Part shown: in pieces, positions 14,831-22,529 of the stretch | How the letters are laid out: the number at the start of each line of letters is the position of its first letter | Position numbering within the stretch: the stretch's first letter is position 1 | Assembly: GCA_002368735.1 (NCBI GenBank) | Contig: DFEQ01000061.1 | Location: forward strand, 1-27,054 | DNA: 27,054 bases | Direction of reading: 5' to 3' | From: Christensenella sp. UBA3798 | Lineage (GTDB): Bacteria > Bacillota > Clostridia > Christensenellales > CAG-1252 | Notes under the pieces: generated by a model | Seen by the model: only the letters and a program-made list of their open reading frames with translations | Databases searched by the model: none | What the model was told of the DNA's origin: nothing | Position numbers and translations under genes: made by a program

Positions 14831-14861
14831 AAATCGACCGCTTGAAAACGGTCGATTTTTA
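14831..14861. terminator. terminator after the metal ATPase operon
   Basis: AAATCGACCG (14831-14840) pairs perfectly with CGGTCGATTT (14849-14858) around an eight-base loop, followed by T-rich sequence. The flanking A-rich side may also stop the convergent lipoprotein transcript. Confidence 0.9.
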
Positions 14862-14896
14862 TTATACAAGTATTATATTACATCTATCGAATATAT

Positions 14897-16624
14897 TTAT
14901 CCCTCTCGGATATCTCCTTCCGCTTCGAGCTGTATGACGTCCACGGTCAAACGTACCCACTCGCCGCTATCGTCGCTATGGTAGGTGAAGCGCATAAAGG
15001 ACTCCCCCGTTCCCACGAGGTCGTTGAGGTAGACGGCGGTATACTCGGTGCCGTCTGCGCCGTACACCGTGTCGAGGACGTAGGTGCCCGTACTCTTGAA
15101 TGCGAGGGTATCTCCTATCGCCTCCGCGTCGTCTATGATGAGGTCGCCCGTTTCGCGGAACCTTTCCAGGATAGCAATCAGTGCGGGGTTGTCAAGCTCC
15201 AACCCGACGATTTCCAACCCGTAGAGGTCTTTTAAAGCGTTAAGAAGCGTTATAACGTCTCTGTCCGCGCATCCCGGCGCTATTTGTGAGAAGTACAAGG
15301 GGGCATAGTCGAGATAGTAGAAGTCCCCCACGTTTACCCCCTCTCTGCCGATATACACCTTTGCCAGTTGCAATATCAGCTCTTTTATGGGAAGGTATAA
15401 GAGGAATTCGCCGTTTGCCTTGAAGGTCATCTCGGACGCGTGTAAATCGACGTAGGACGTGAGGTCGGTATCGAAGGCGCGGAGGAGGGATAATTCAAAC
15501 GTCTTGTCCTCTGCAAAGTGCTTGCCGTCACGCGTGGGCATCTCGGCGTAATGGGGGATGACCCCTTTTTTGCCATCGAAATAGGCTTTTCGCACCTCGG
15601 CGTAGGAGGTGGCGCGCATAATGTTGTTTCGCACGATAGACTTGCTCTCGAGGTCGGGGTATAAGCGGTTCAACTGTCTGACCTTGAGATTCTTATAGGC
15701 GTGCAGGGCGTTCTTGGCGGCGAGCCCCAGTTCCTCCAGTTTCGCCTGGATGCATTCCGCGATGATGGCGTGCCCTTCGGAGCGGGGGTGGATATCGTCG
15801 GAGCATATCAAGGTCTGCCAGCGCTCGTTGTCCTCCTCGTATACCTTTTCAAAGGCGCTGTACACGTCCACGAGCTCGAAGGGGGCGACGCTGTTACCGT
15901 CGTCGTCCACCGTGGTGTGCTCGTCGAGGTAGTCGTACAATATGTCGTTTATCGCGTGTACCATCTTGTCCATCAGGGCGTGATAGCCATCGGGCTCTAT
16001 CCCGCGGCGCGCCAACTGACGCTGCGCCGCGCTCCCGATGAGCAGGCTCTCCTCCCCCGTGGGGTTATAGAGGGTCTGCAGTATGATGACCGCGTCCTTA
16101 TTGTAAGAGCGGATGGTCGTAAGGGTGTCTTCGAGGTTGGCTTTCGCCACAGTTTGGCGCGATACGACCCTATCGTATACGTCGTCCGCGAGGTCGATCA
16201 TCATCTGCGCGTGATTGGAATTCAAAAAGTCGTTGCCGATAATGGAGATATGGATGATGTCAGCGGTGGAGATGAGAGAGCGCACGCGGTTGATGCCGTC
16301 GTCCTCCCTCTTGACGAACGCTGCCAGGTCCGCCGTCGTGTAGCCCGTCACCGCGCGGTCGTAGAAGTCGTAGCCGTTGATGTTGCCGATGATGCCGTAA
16401 TAGGCATAGTTTTCGCGCTCGGTCAGGGGGTCGGGCCCCGCAAGGCCCTCGCCGATGGAGTCGCCGAGGAATAGGATGGTCTTTTTTTCTTCTGCCGCGG
16501 CGGGGACGCTGTCTTCCTTCTGCTTCTCCGTGTCCGTAGTCTCTATCGCCGCGCAGGCAAAGAGGAGCGATGCAAGCAGGGCGCAGAGGAGGAGCAGGGA
16601 TAGGATGTAAAACTTTCTTTTCAT
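14897..16624 (-). CDS. SGNH/GDSL-hydrolase lipoprotein with long C-terminal extension
   Basis: The 575-residue product has a signal peptide ending in the lipobox SLLFAC, so it is a predicted membrane-anchored exterior lipoprotein. Residues about 45-300 form an SGNH hydrolase: block I FLGDSIGEG with the nucleophile serine, block III IIGNDFLN, and block V CSDDIHPRSEGH with the Asp/His pair. Such enzymes cut ester bonds, often acetyl groups on glycans or lipid acyl chains. The last 270 or so residues match no family I can name; they look mixed helix and strand. AGAGG precedes the ATG by about six bases. It stands alone, convergent to the metal ATPase and divergent from the sugar operon, so a role in glycan de-esterification is possible but not shown. 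Confidence 0.88.
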   Translation of the reverse strand: MKRKFYILSLLLLCALLASLLFACAAIETTDTEKQKEDSVPAAAEEKKTILFLGDSIGEGLAGPDPLTERENYAYYGIIGNINGYDFYDRAVTGYTTADLAAFVKREDDGINRVRSLISTADIIHISIIGNDFLNSNHAQMMIDLADDVYDRVVSRQTVAKANLEDTLTTIRSYNKDAVIILQTLYNPTGEESLLIGSAAQRQLARRGIEPDGYHALMDKMVHAINDILYDYLDEHTTVDDDGNSVAPFELVDVYSAFEKVYEEDNERWQTLICSDDIHPRSEGHAIIAECIQAKLEELGLAAKNALHAYKNLKVRQLNRLYPDLESKSIVRNNIMRATSYAEVRKAYFDGKKGVIPHYAEMPTRDGKHFAEDKTFELSLLRAFDTDLTSYVDLHASEMTFKANGEFLLYLPIKELILQLAKVYIGREGVNVGDFYYLDYAPLYFSQIAPGCADRDVITLLNALKDLYGLEIVGLELDNPALIAILERFRETGDLIIDDAEAIGDTLAFKSTGTYVLDTVYGADGTEYTAVYLNDLVGTGESFMRFTYHSDDSGEWVRLTVDVIQLEAEGDIREG

Positions 16625-16641
16625 AAATGCCTCTTAGAACG

Positions 16642-16670
16642 ATTATAGACGCATAAATTATAAACTATAA
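16642..16670 (-). promoter_or_regulatory. likely promoter of SGNH lipoprotein gene
   Basis: A perfect TATAAT lies at 16647-16642 on the minus strand, with only a weak -35 match (TTATAG, 16670-16665) at 17 bases. A start near 16635 would leave a short leader containing the AGAGG site. Confidence 0.55.
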
Positions 16671-16725
16671 CCCATTAAAATGCAACCCTCGCGCCCCGCG
16701 CGCCCTACCATTAAAAAATAGGGTA

Positions 16726-16754
16726 TTGACAAAGCGGGCGACGTACTATATAAT
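16726..16754 (+). promoter_or_regulatory. sigma-A promoter of the GPH-GH36 operon
   Basis: TTGACA (16726-16731) and TATAAT (16749-16754) are both perfect and 17 bases apart. The predicted leader of about 80 bases contains a perfect six-base hairpin, CCGCGC/GCGCGG (16796-16814), a short distance before the ribosome site. No known operator or riboswitch was recognised in it. Confidence 0.93.
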
Positions 16755-16840
16755 TTTGATAGACGAACCCTCATTTTTTTCGATTTTGACTGATTCCGCG
16801 CAGTCCGAGCGCGGTGCAAAAAAATCTTCCTAGGAGGGAA

Positions 16841-18355
16841 ATGCTATTCGGACGTAGCGTTTCTAAGTGTATGAAAAGGTTATCCAAGAAACAAATGATC
16901 ATCTTTTCCATCGGACAGCTCGGTTGGTCCATGCTCAGCGGTATCATCAACGCTTGGCTCGTGACCTTCTACCTTCCCACGCAGAAGGATATCTCCGAGC
17001 TCGGCGCCACGCAGTTCATCAAGCCCGGACTCGTCATCCTCGGCTTCTTGACCATCCTCGGGCTCATCACGGCGCTCAGCAGGATCTTCGACGCGGTGAC
17101 CGATCCCCTGATCGCCAACCTCTCCGACCGCAGTCGCAACAAGCGGGGCAGGCGCATCCCCTTTATGCAGTACGCCGCCATCCCCCTCTCGGTGGTCACG
17201 GTGCTCCTGTTCTGCGCCCCCGTCAACGCCATCAGCGGCATCAACGTGGCGTGGATATCGGTGTTCATCGTGCTGTTCTATCTGTTTATGACGATGTACT
17301 GCACCCCCTACAACGCCCTGATCTCGGAGTTCGGTAAGACGCAGGAGGATAGGATGTTTATCTCCACCGCCATCTCGCTGACCTTCTTTGCCGGTACCCT
17401 CCTTGCCTATACCCCCTTCATCTTTGCGGGCGTTCTGCGCGGCGCGGGGATGAGTTTCAGCTGGAGTTATCGCGCTTGCTTTATCGTGCTTGCGGTCATC
17501 GCTTGCGTAGCGATGCTCCTGCCGACTTTCCTTCTCAAAGAGAAGGACTTCGTGGATGCCGAGCCTTCGAATCAGAATATGTTCAAGTCGCTCGCGTCCA
17601 CCTTTAAGAATAAGGACTTCCGCGTGTTCGTCGGCTCCGACCTGATGTATTGGGTGGGCTTGACCCTCTTCCAGACGGGTCTCCCCTTCTTCGTCAAGGT
17701 GTCGATGAATATCGACGAGAGCTATACGATGTACTTCATGGGCGGCATGACCGTGCTGTCCGCGGTATTCTATCCCTTCGTCAGCTCCCTCGTTAAGAAG
17801 TGGGGCAAGAAGAAGCTCACCATCGCGGGCTTCCTTGGACTGGCTCTTGCCTACGTGGTGACCGCGCTCATCAAGTTTATCCCCGCGGTGCCGGGCGTCG
17901 TGTTCGGCGTGCTGATCTGTGTGATCGCTGCCTTCCCGATGGCGCTCCTCGGCATCATCCCGCAGTCCATCGTGGCTGACGTGGCGGAGGCGGAAGGAAA
18001 GGTCACGGGGGAGAACCGCGAGGGAATGTTCTTTGCGGCGCGTACCTTCGCCATGAAGTGGGGGCAGTCGCTTGCGATGCTTATCTTTACCTCCCTCGCC
18101 ATCATCGGCGCCACGCAGAATACCGACGCTAACGACATCACCGCGTCCTCCACGGGACTGATGATCGTTGCTTTCGTCGCGGTGGCGTTCTGCGTCATCG
18201 GTGCGGTGATACTTGCCTTCTATAACGAAAAGAAGGTGATGGGCATCATCGCTAAGCCCGAAGAAGGCGCCAAGGAGGCTCCCGCCCTCGCGGAGGAAGT
18301 CCCCGTGGCAGACGCCGCTCCCGCAGAGGAAAAGGCGGACGGCGAGGACGAATAA
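16841..18355 (+). CDS. GPH-family (MelB-like) sugar:cation symporter
   Basis: The 504-residue membrane protein belongs to the glycoside-pentoside-hexuronide branch of the major facilitator superfamily. Signatures include FSIGQLGWSML at the first helix, the SRIFDAVTDPLIANLSDRSRNKRGRR loop with the conserved D-A-x-T-D-P motif and basic cluster, and about twelve helices. Family members import glycosides with Na+ or H+. The start was set where AGGAGGG precedes the ATG by a few bases; a later in-frame ATG at 16871 lacks such a site but would suit the family N-terminus. The C-terminus is a soluble acidic Ala/Glu-rich tail of about 30 residues. The next gene, a GH36 enzyme, starts one base after the stop, which points to an alpha-galactoside as the imported sugar. 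Confidence 0.92.
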   Translation: MLFGRSVSKCMKRLSKKQMIIFSIGQLGWSMLSGIINAWLVTFYLPTQKDISELGATQFIKPGLVILGFLTILGLITALSRIFDAVTDPLIANLSDRSRNKRGRRIPFMQYAAIPLSVVTVLLFCAPVNAISGINVAWISVFIVLFYLFMTMYCTPYNALISEFGKTQEDRMFISTAISLTFFAGTLLAYTPFIFAGVLRGAGMSFSWSYRACFIVLAVIACVAMLLPTFLLKEKDFVDAEPSNQNMFKSLASTFKNKDFRVFVGSDLMYWVGLTLFQTGLPFFVKVSMNIDESYTMYFMGGMTVLSAVFYPFVSSLVKKWGKKKLTIAGFLGLALAYVVTALIKFIPAVPGVVFGVLICVIAAFPMALLGIIPQSIVADVAEAEGKVTGENREGMFFAARTFAMKWGQSLAMLIFTSLAIIGATQNTDANDITASSTGLMIVAFVAVAFCVIGAVILAFYNEKKVMGIIAKPEEGAKEAPALAEEVPVADAAPAEEKADGEDE

Positions 18356-18356
18356 C

Positions 18357-19976
18357 ATGCGTATCGGCTACACGGTAGACGGGGTCGAAAAAGTCGCCTT
18401 CGGCGGCTCTCCCGATCTCTCTCTCGAAACGCGGGAGGACGACAACAGGCGCACCGTGCGTTTGACGGCGAAACGCGACCTTACCCTCCTCTCCTACGAA
18501 GAGGACGCCCCGCAGCACCTTGCGGGCAGCCGCTTCGCCCGGGAAAACCTCATCTTTTTGAACGGATATCAGTCCTGGACGGACAGTCGCGAGAGGCACT
18601 TTTTGCGCTTTGAAAAGAACCTTCTGCACCTGCCCAAGGGGCTCATCGACGCCTATTCCTTCGACCGCTACGGCGACTATCACTTCTACGACTACGACGT
18701 CAGGCGGGTGCACGGCTACGACATCTTTTATCGAAAGGGTGCCAAAAACGGGCTTATCCTCAACCGCAATTACAAAAAAGCCTACCTGATCGTGGAGGTG
18801 GACCGCCGTACGGGCGAGGTCATCTTGAGAAGCGACGTCAAGGGGGCAGTGGTCAAGGCGGGAGAAACGTATACCCTCGCCGACTATATGAGTTACGAGA
18901 GCGTGGAGGAGGGGATGGAAGCATTCCGCACCATCTTCCCTCGGCGCGACATCGAGAAGCTCTTCGGATATACCTCTTGGTACAACTACTACCAAGACAT
19001 ATCGGAGAAGATATTGCTCCGCGACCTCGAGGGCTTGGACGGGCGCTTTAACCTCTTCCAGATCGACGACGGCTATGAGAGCTTTGTCGGAGATTGGCTG
19101 GACGTGGACGAAAAGAAATTTCCGAACGGCATCTCCTTTATCCCCGAGAAAGCGCACGCACGCGGCTTTAAGGCGGGGATATGGCTCGCCCCCTTCGTTG
19201 CGGAGGCAAAGAGTAGGCTCTTTAGAGAGCACCCCGAATACTTCAAGCGGGACGCGAAGGGCGATTTCGTCAAGTGCGGCTCCAACTGGAGCGGCTTTTA
19301 CGCCCTCGACCTTGAAAAGAAGGAGGTCAAAGAGTATATAAAGACCTGCCTCCGCCACTATGCGGATATGGGCTTCGACCTCTTTAAGCTCGACTTTCTC
19401 TATGCGGCGAACCTCCCCGAATACGAAGGGAAGACCCGCTCGGAGGCGGCGGAATATGCCTACGACTTCCTACGCGAGGTGCTGCCCGACAAACTTATCC
19501 TCGGCTGCGGCGCCACCCTCTTCAACGCGATAGGAAAGTTCGACTATATGCGGATAGGACCCGACGTGTCTTTGTCCTTTGACGACGCTTTCTATATGAA
19601 GTTCTTCCACAGGGAGCGCCCCTCGACCAAGATCACGGTGCAAAATACCATCTACAGGTCGTTTATGGACGGGAGATTTTTCGGCAACGACCCTGACGTC
19701 TTCCTCCTTCGCGACGACAATATCTCGCTTTCCAAGAAGACGCGGCTCGCACTGCTCACCATCAACGCCCTCTTCGGCAGCGTGCTGATGACTTCGGACA
19801 ACGTGGGCGAATACGACGAAGAGAAGAAAAAAGCGCTTGAGCGTGCCTTCCTTCTCTTCCGCGAAGCAAAGTCCCCCACCTTTGAAAGGAAGGGGCGCAA
19901 AATCAAAGTCCGCTATATGTTGCGGGGGGAGGAGCATTCCTTCCTCTACGATACGGGCAAAGGAGTGATCGTATGA
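18357..19976 (+). CDS. GH36-family alpha-galactosidase-like glycoside hydrolase
   Basis: This 539-residue cytosolic enzyme (no signal peptide) carries a GH36 TIM barrel. Motifs include TSWYNYYQDI, FQIDDGYES and VGDWLDVDEKKFPNG, GIWLAPFVAE, and FKLDFLYAAN, whose aspartate (about residue 346) is the expected nucleophile. A later RIGPDVS (Asp about 403) is the candidate acid/base. It probably releases alpha-linked galactose, or a related sugar, from the glycoside delivered by the neighbouring symporter. At 539 residues it is shorter than many GH36 enzymes of about 700, with a reduced N-terminal beta domain, so substrate preference may differ. GAGGA precedes the start at suitable spacing. It overlaps the next gene by four bases. 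Confidence 0.88.
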   Translation: MRIGYTVDGVEKVAFGGSPDLSLETREDDNRRTVRLTAKRDLTLLSYEEDAPQHLAGSRFARENLIFLNGYQSWTDSRERHFLRFEKNLLHLPKGLIDAYSFDRYGDYHFYDYDVRRVHGYDIFYRKGAKNGLILNRNYKKAYLIVEVDRRTGEVILRSDVKGAVVKAGETYTLADYMSYESVEEGMEAFRTIFPRRDIEKLFGYTSWYNYYQDISEKILLRDLEGLDGRFNLFQIDDGYESFVGDWLDVDEKKFPNGISFIPEKAHARGFKAGIWLAPFVAEAKSRLFREHPEYFKRDAKGDFVKCGSNWSGFYALDLEKKEVKEYIKTCLRHYADMGFDLFKLDFLYAANLPEYEGKTRSEAAEYAYDFLREVLPDKLILGCGATLFNAIGKFDYMRIGPDVSLSFDDAFYMKFFHRERPSTKITVQNTIYRSFMDGRFFGNDPDVFLLRDDNISLSKKTRLALLTINALFGSVLMTSDNVGEYDEEKKKALERAFLLFREAKSPTFERKGRKIKVRYMLRGEEHSFLYDTGKGVIV

Positions 19977-21409
19977 CAGACAGGACAAAAGTAATATTCG
20001 GCAACGTAATGGACGAAAGCACCGTTCGCGCCGCGGAGAAGAGCAAGGCAAAGTATATAAAGAAGTACGGCGACGACAGCGAGGCGCACTATAAACTCGC
20101 CTTTGAACCCATCGACACCCTCGACTTCATCGGCGCAAAAAATATCGTATTTTCCGATCATAACGAGGCTTTTGACGAAAAGGCTCTCATCGTGGGCAAC
20201 ATCCGCATGGGGTTCGGACACTACCGCATCTCCATCGCGATGGCGTCCTGCGCGGCGGCGCTCGGTTACAAGCCCTATTGGCTGGACCTTGCCTCCTTCG
20301 ACGCCACGGGGTCCAAGATGATCCGGGAGCAAAACGACCTCTACTCCCTCGCTTCGCGCATCTCGCAAAAGTCCGTCCTCTTCAATAAGCTCGTATGGGA
20401 GCCGATGAACCGCGACGGCTTTAAGAAGATAAGCTACAACGCAAAGGATCAGAAAAACAGCGAACTGCTCGTCCCCATCTTTGAGAATATCCCGAAGGAT
20501 ATCCCCTATATCGCGACGCACGTGTGGCCCGCGCAGGGCGCGGTGCACGCAGGGCTCACCCACGTGGTCAACGCCATTCCCGACAACTGGCCCATGGCGC
20601 TTCACCTCTCGGAAGGAGCCATCCACGCGGTGCAGACTCCCTATGCTTATCTCGGCTATAAGACGCTCGGCGGCTTTGATAAAAAGCCCTTGAAGGGAAT
20701 GCCCGCCGAGGTACTGAAAGAGGTGGGCTGCTTCATCGATCACGAGCTCCTCGTGAACCTTGAGGAGGATAATAGGCTCCGCCGTGAGAGATTGACCCAA
20801 GGCAAGCCGATGCGCATCCTGATGACGGTCGGCGGCGCGGGTGCGGGCTTTGACGACTTCGCCGCAATGGTGAAGCACCTTCTCCCTTACGTTAGGGACA
20901 AGAAGGTCGCTCTCTTTATCAATTTCGGCGATCACAAGGACGTCTATGAAAAGCTCATCGCGCGTATCCCCGACCTTGACGTCAAGGAGTATTTCGACCG
21001 CTACGATGACCTCCTCGCGATGGTGAAGGATATCCGCGAAGGGGAGGCGGAGGGCGTCACCGCCATCTGCCACGAGGACATCTTCCGCGCGGTGTATTCC
21101 ACCAATCTCCTGATGCCCGTTACGGATCTCCTCATCACCAAGCCGAGCGAGCTCGCCTACTATCCCATTCCCAAGGTCTTTATGAAGCATATCGGCGGAC
21201 ACGAGGTGTACGGTGCCATCCACGGCAGGGAATACGGTGACAGTACCGACGAATATCCCGACAAGAAGTCGATGGCGGAGGCTCTCGACCGCCTGATCGA
21301 CGACAAGGAGATCATTCTCCACATGATCGACCGCATCGAAGAGCTCAAGAAGCAGGGCTATTATAACGGCGCCTACCGCTGCGTCGAGCTCGCCGTGGGG
21401 AAGAAGTAA
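19973..21409 (+). CDS. GT-B-like protein of unknown function
   Basis: This 478-residue protein was not recognised as a characterised enzyme. It has no signal peptide or clear membrane helix. A glycine-rich GNIRMGFGHYRIS motif around residue 80 recalls the nucleotide-sugar glycosyltransferases of the MGDG-synthase/MurG-like fold. Later ILMTVGGAGAGFDDFAA and a KPSELAYYPIP stretch recall the donor-binding half of GT-B proteins (the T-K-P-S element). Whether it transfers a sugar or is a related phosphorylase or binding protein cannot be told. It starts inside the GH36 stop codon (ATGA), so the two are translationally coupled, and a strong terminator follows. The context suggests processing or re-use of the sugar released by the GH36 enzyme. 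Confidence 0.7.
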   Translation: MTDRTKVIFGNVMDESTVRAAEKSKAKYIKKYGDDSEAHYKLAFEPIDTLDFIGAKNIVFSDHNEAFDEKALIVGNIRMGFGHYRISIAMASCAAALGYKPYWLDLASFDATGSKMIREQNDLYSLASRISQKSVLFNKLVWEPMNRDGFKKISYNAKDQKNSELLVPIFENIPKDIPYIATHVWPAQGAVHAGLTHVVNAIPDNWPMALHLSEGAIHAVQTPYAYLGYKTLGGFDKKPLKGMPAEVLKEVGCFIDHELLVNLEEDNRLRRERLTQGKPMRILMTVGGAGAGFDDFAAMVKHLLPYVRDKKVALFINFGDHKDVYEKLIARIPDLDVKEYFDRYDDLLAMVKDIREGEAEGVTAICHEDIFRAVYSTNLLMPVTDLLITKPSELAYYPIPKVFMKHIGGHEVYGAIHGREYGDSTDEYPDKKSMAEALDRLIDDKEIILHMIDRIEELKKQGYYNGAYRCVELAVGKK

Positions 21410-21450
21410 TATTGTTTTTCATTATTGATTGAAAAACAGTAATTCTTTTG

Positions 21451-21480
21451 GATCCGACACATTTGTGTCGGGTCTTTTTT
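21451..21480 (+). terminator. terminator of the GPH-GH36 operon
   Basis: GATCCGACAC (21451-21460) pairs with GTGTCGGGTC (21465-21474) with one G-T pair and a four-base loop, then six T residues. Confidence 0.92.
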
Positions 21481-21532
21481 ACAGTACTTCCTATGATTGG
21501 CACAGGGAATGAAAGATATACCCTCTTTGCTA

Positions 21533-21561
21533 TTGAAAAAAATCTCGAAAAATGGTAAAAT
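21533..21561 (+). promoter_or_regulatory. promoter of small peptide / hydrolase cluster
   Basis: TTGAAA (21533-21538) and TAAAAT (21556-21561) are 17 bases apart. It is the best promoter in the AT-rich gap 21481-21778 and may drive both the tiny open frame and the phosphoesterase cluster. Nothing further was recognised in the gap after 21660. Confidence 0.65.
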
Positions 21562-21593
21562 ACGAAAAACGACAATCGTCAATAGAGGGAACA

Positions 21594-21656
21594 ATGAGAA
21601 GAAAGATAGGTTGGGTTCTACTAACTATTGTATTTGTTATAGCAGTTAGCATATAA
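21594..21656 (+). CDS. possible 20-residue membrane peptide
   Basis: A short frame starts with an AGAGGG site four bases before its ATG and about 27 bases after a good promoter. It encodes MRRK followed by one hydrophobic helix (IGWVLLTIVFVIAVSI) and a TAA stop. If the TAA is ignored, the same frame runs on for about 22 codons with a charged K/E/R-rich stretch, so this may instead be a broken small membrane protein. It could also act as a leader peptide for the phosphoesterase gene. No family is recognised. Confidence 0.4.
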   Translation: MRRKIGWVLLTIVFVIAVSI

Positions 21657-21778
21657 TATGTCCTTGAAATGAAAAACAAAGAAAGAAAGAAAAGATGTTT
21701 AACAAATCAACTATTATTTTATTGAAAGGCGCAAAACTATATTTGATCACGTTTGCCTATAGCGAGCGGAGATAGCGG

Positions 21779-22507
21779 ATGAAGAAGTATTTCGTTGTTG
21801 CGGACGTGCATTCTTTTTATAATGAAATGGTCGCCGCGCTTGCGGAGAAGGGGTACGACAGGGAGGATCCCGAGCATATTTTGGTGTCGCTCGGGGACCT
21901 TTTCGACCGCGGCGAAAGTCCCTTGGAGTGCCTAAGGTTTATAAATTCCATCCCTTCGGAAAGGAAGATCCTCATCCGTGGCAATCACGAGGACCTATTA
22001 CAGGAGTGCCTCGCGCGGGAATGCTTCTTTGACCGCGATATATCCAACGGCACGGCGGACACCGTGTATAACCTCGCGGGGGAGAGGGCGGACTCCCTCT
22101 TGATGCGCAATCCGCGCCTTCTTTTCGCAGTGGTGCGCGACGACCCCGAAGTCAAAAAGTACTTTAGTGAGCTTCGCGACTACGCCGAGATCGGAGACTA
22201 TATCTTCGTGCACGGTTGGCTCCCCGCGAGGGAGAATGCACCCGATCACGACTGGCATCTCGGCTCCTGGCGGGAAGCCAGATGGTTTAACGGGATGGAG
22301 AAGTGGCGGCAGGGCGATCGCCCCGAGGGAAAGACTGTGATATGCGGGCACTATCACACCAGTTGGGGACATTCCGTCCTCGAGAAGAAGGGCGACGAGT
22401 TTGGCGAAAGCGCCGATTTCTCCCCTTTTATCGCGGAGGGCATCATCGCCATCGACGCCTGTACCGCCTATTCGCACATCGTCAACTGTTACGTCTTGGT
22501 AATTTGA
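21779..22507 (+). CDS. calcineurin-type metallophosphoesterase
   Basis: The 242-residue protein has the complete metal site of Ser/Thr-phosphatase-like phosphoesterases: DVH (Asp9, His11), GDLFDRG (Asp40, Asp43), GNHE (Asn69, His70), a VHGW histidine and a late GHYH motif. Such enzymes hydrolyse phosphomonoesters or diesters, including phosphoproteins, nucleotides and diadenosine tetraphosphate; the substrate here is unknown. There is no signal peptide, so it is cytosolic. GGAG lies about nine bases before the ATG. It opens a cluster with a PHP phosphoesterase, a small protein and an MBL-fold enzyme, all on the same strand with short gaps. Confidence 0.88.
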   Translation: MKKYFVVADVHSFYNEMVAALAEKGYDREDPEHILVSLGDLFDRGESPLECLRFINSIPSERKILIRGNHEDLLQECLARECFFDRDISNGTADTVYNLAGERADSLLMRNPRLLFAVVRDDPEVKKYFSELRDYAEIGDYIFVHGWLPARENAPDHDWHLGSWREARWFNGMEKWRQGDRPEGKTVICGHYHTSWGHSVLEKKGDEFGESADFSPFIAEGIIAIDACTAYSHIVNCYVLVI

Positions 22508-22529
22508 GGGACAAAAGAGGTTTGTGACC

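Noticed and set aside
16880..18358. 492-codon minus-strand open frame opposite the GPH symporter
   Set aside because: The plus strand encodes a clear transporter; the antisense translation is His/Glu/Arg-rich with no domain.
19946..21322. 458-codon minus-strand open frame opposite the GT-B-like gene
   Set aside because: The plus-strand gene is coupled to its operon by ATGA and has plausible motifs; the antisense product has no start signal or recognisable domain.
21722..21743. Promoter TTGAAA/TATATT directly before the metallophosphoesterase
   Set aside because: The two boxes are only ten bases apart, too close for a sigma-A promoter.
22524..22529. GTG start for the PHP gene
   Set aside because: The AGAGG site is only three bases away; the ATG two codons later has acceptable spacing.
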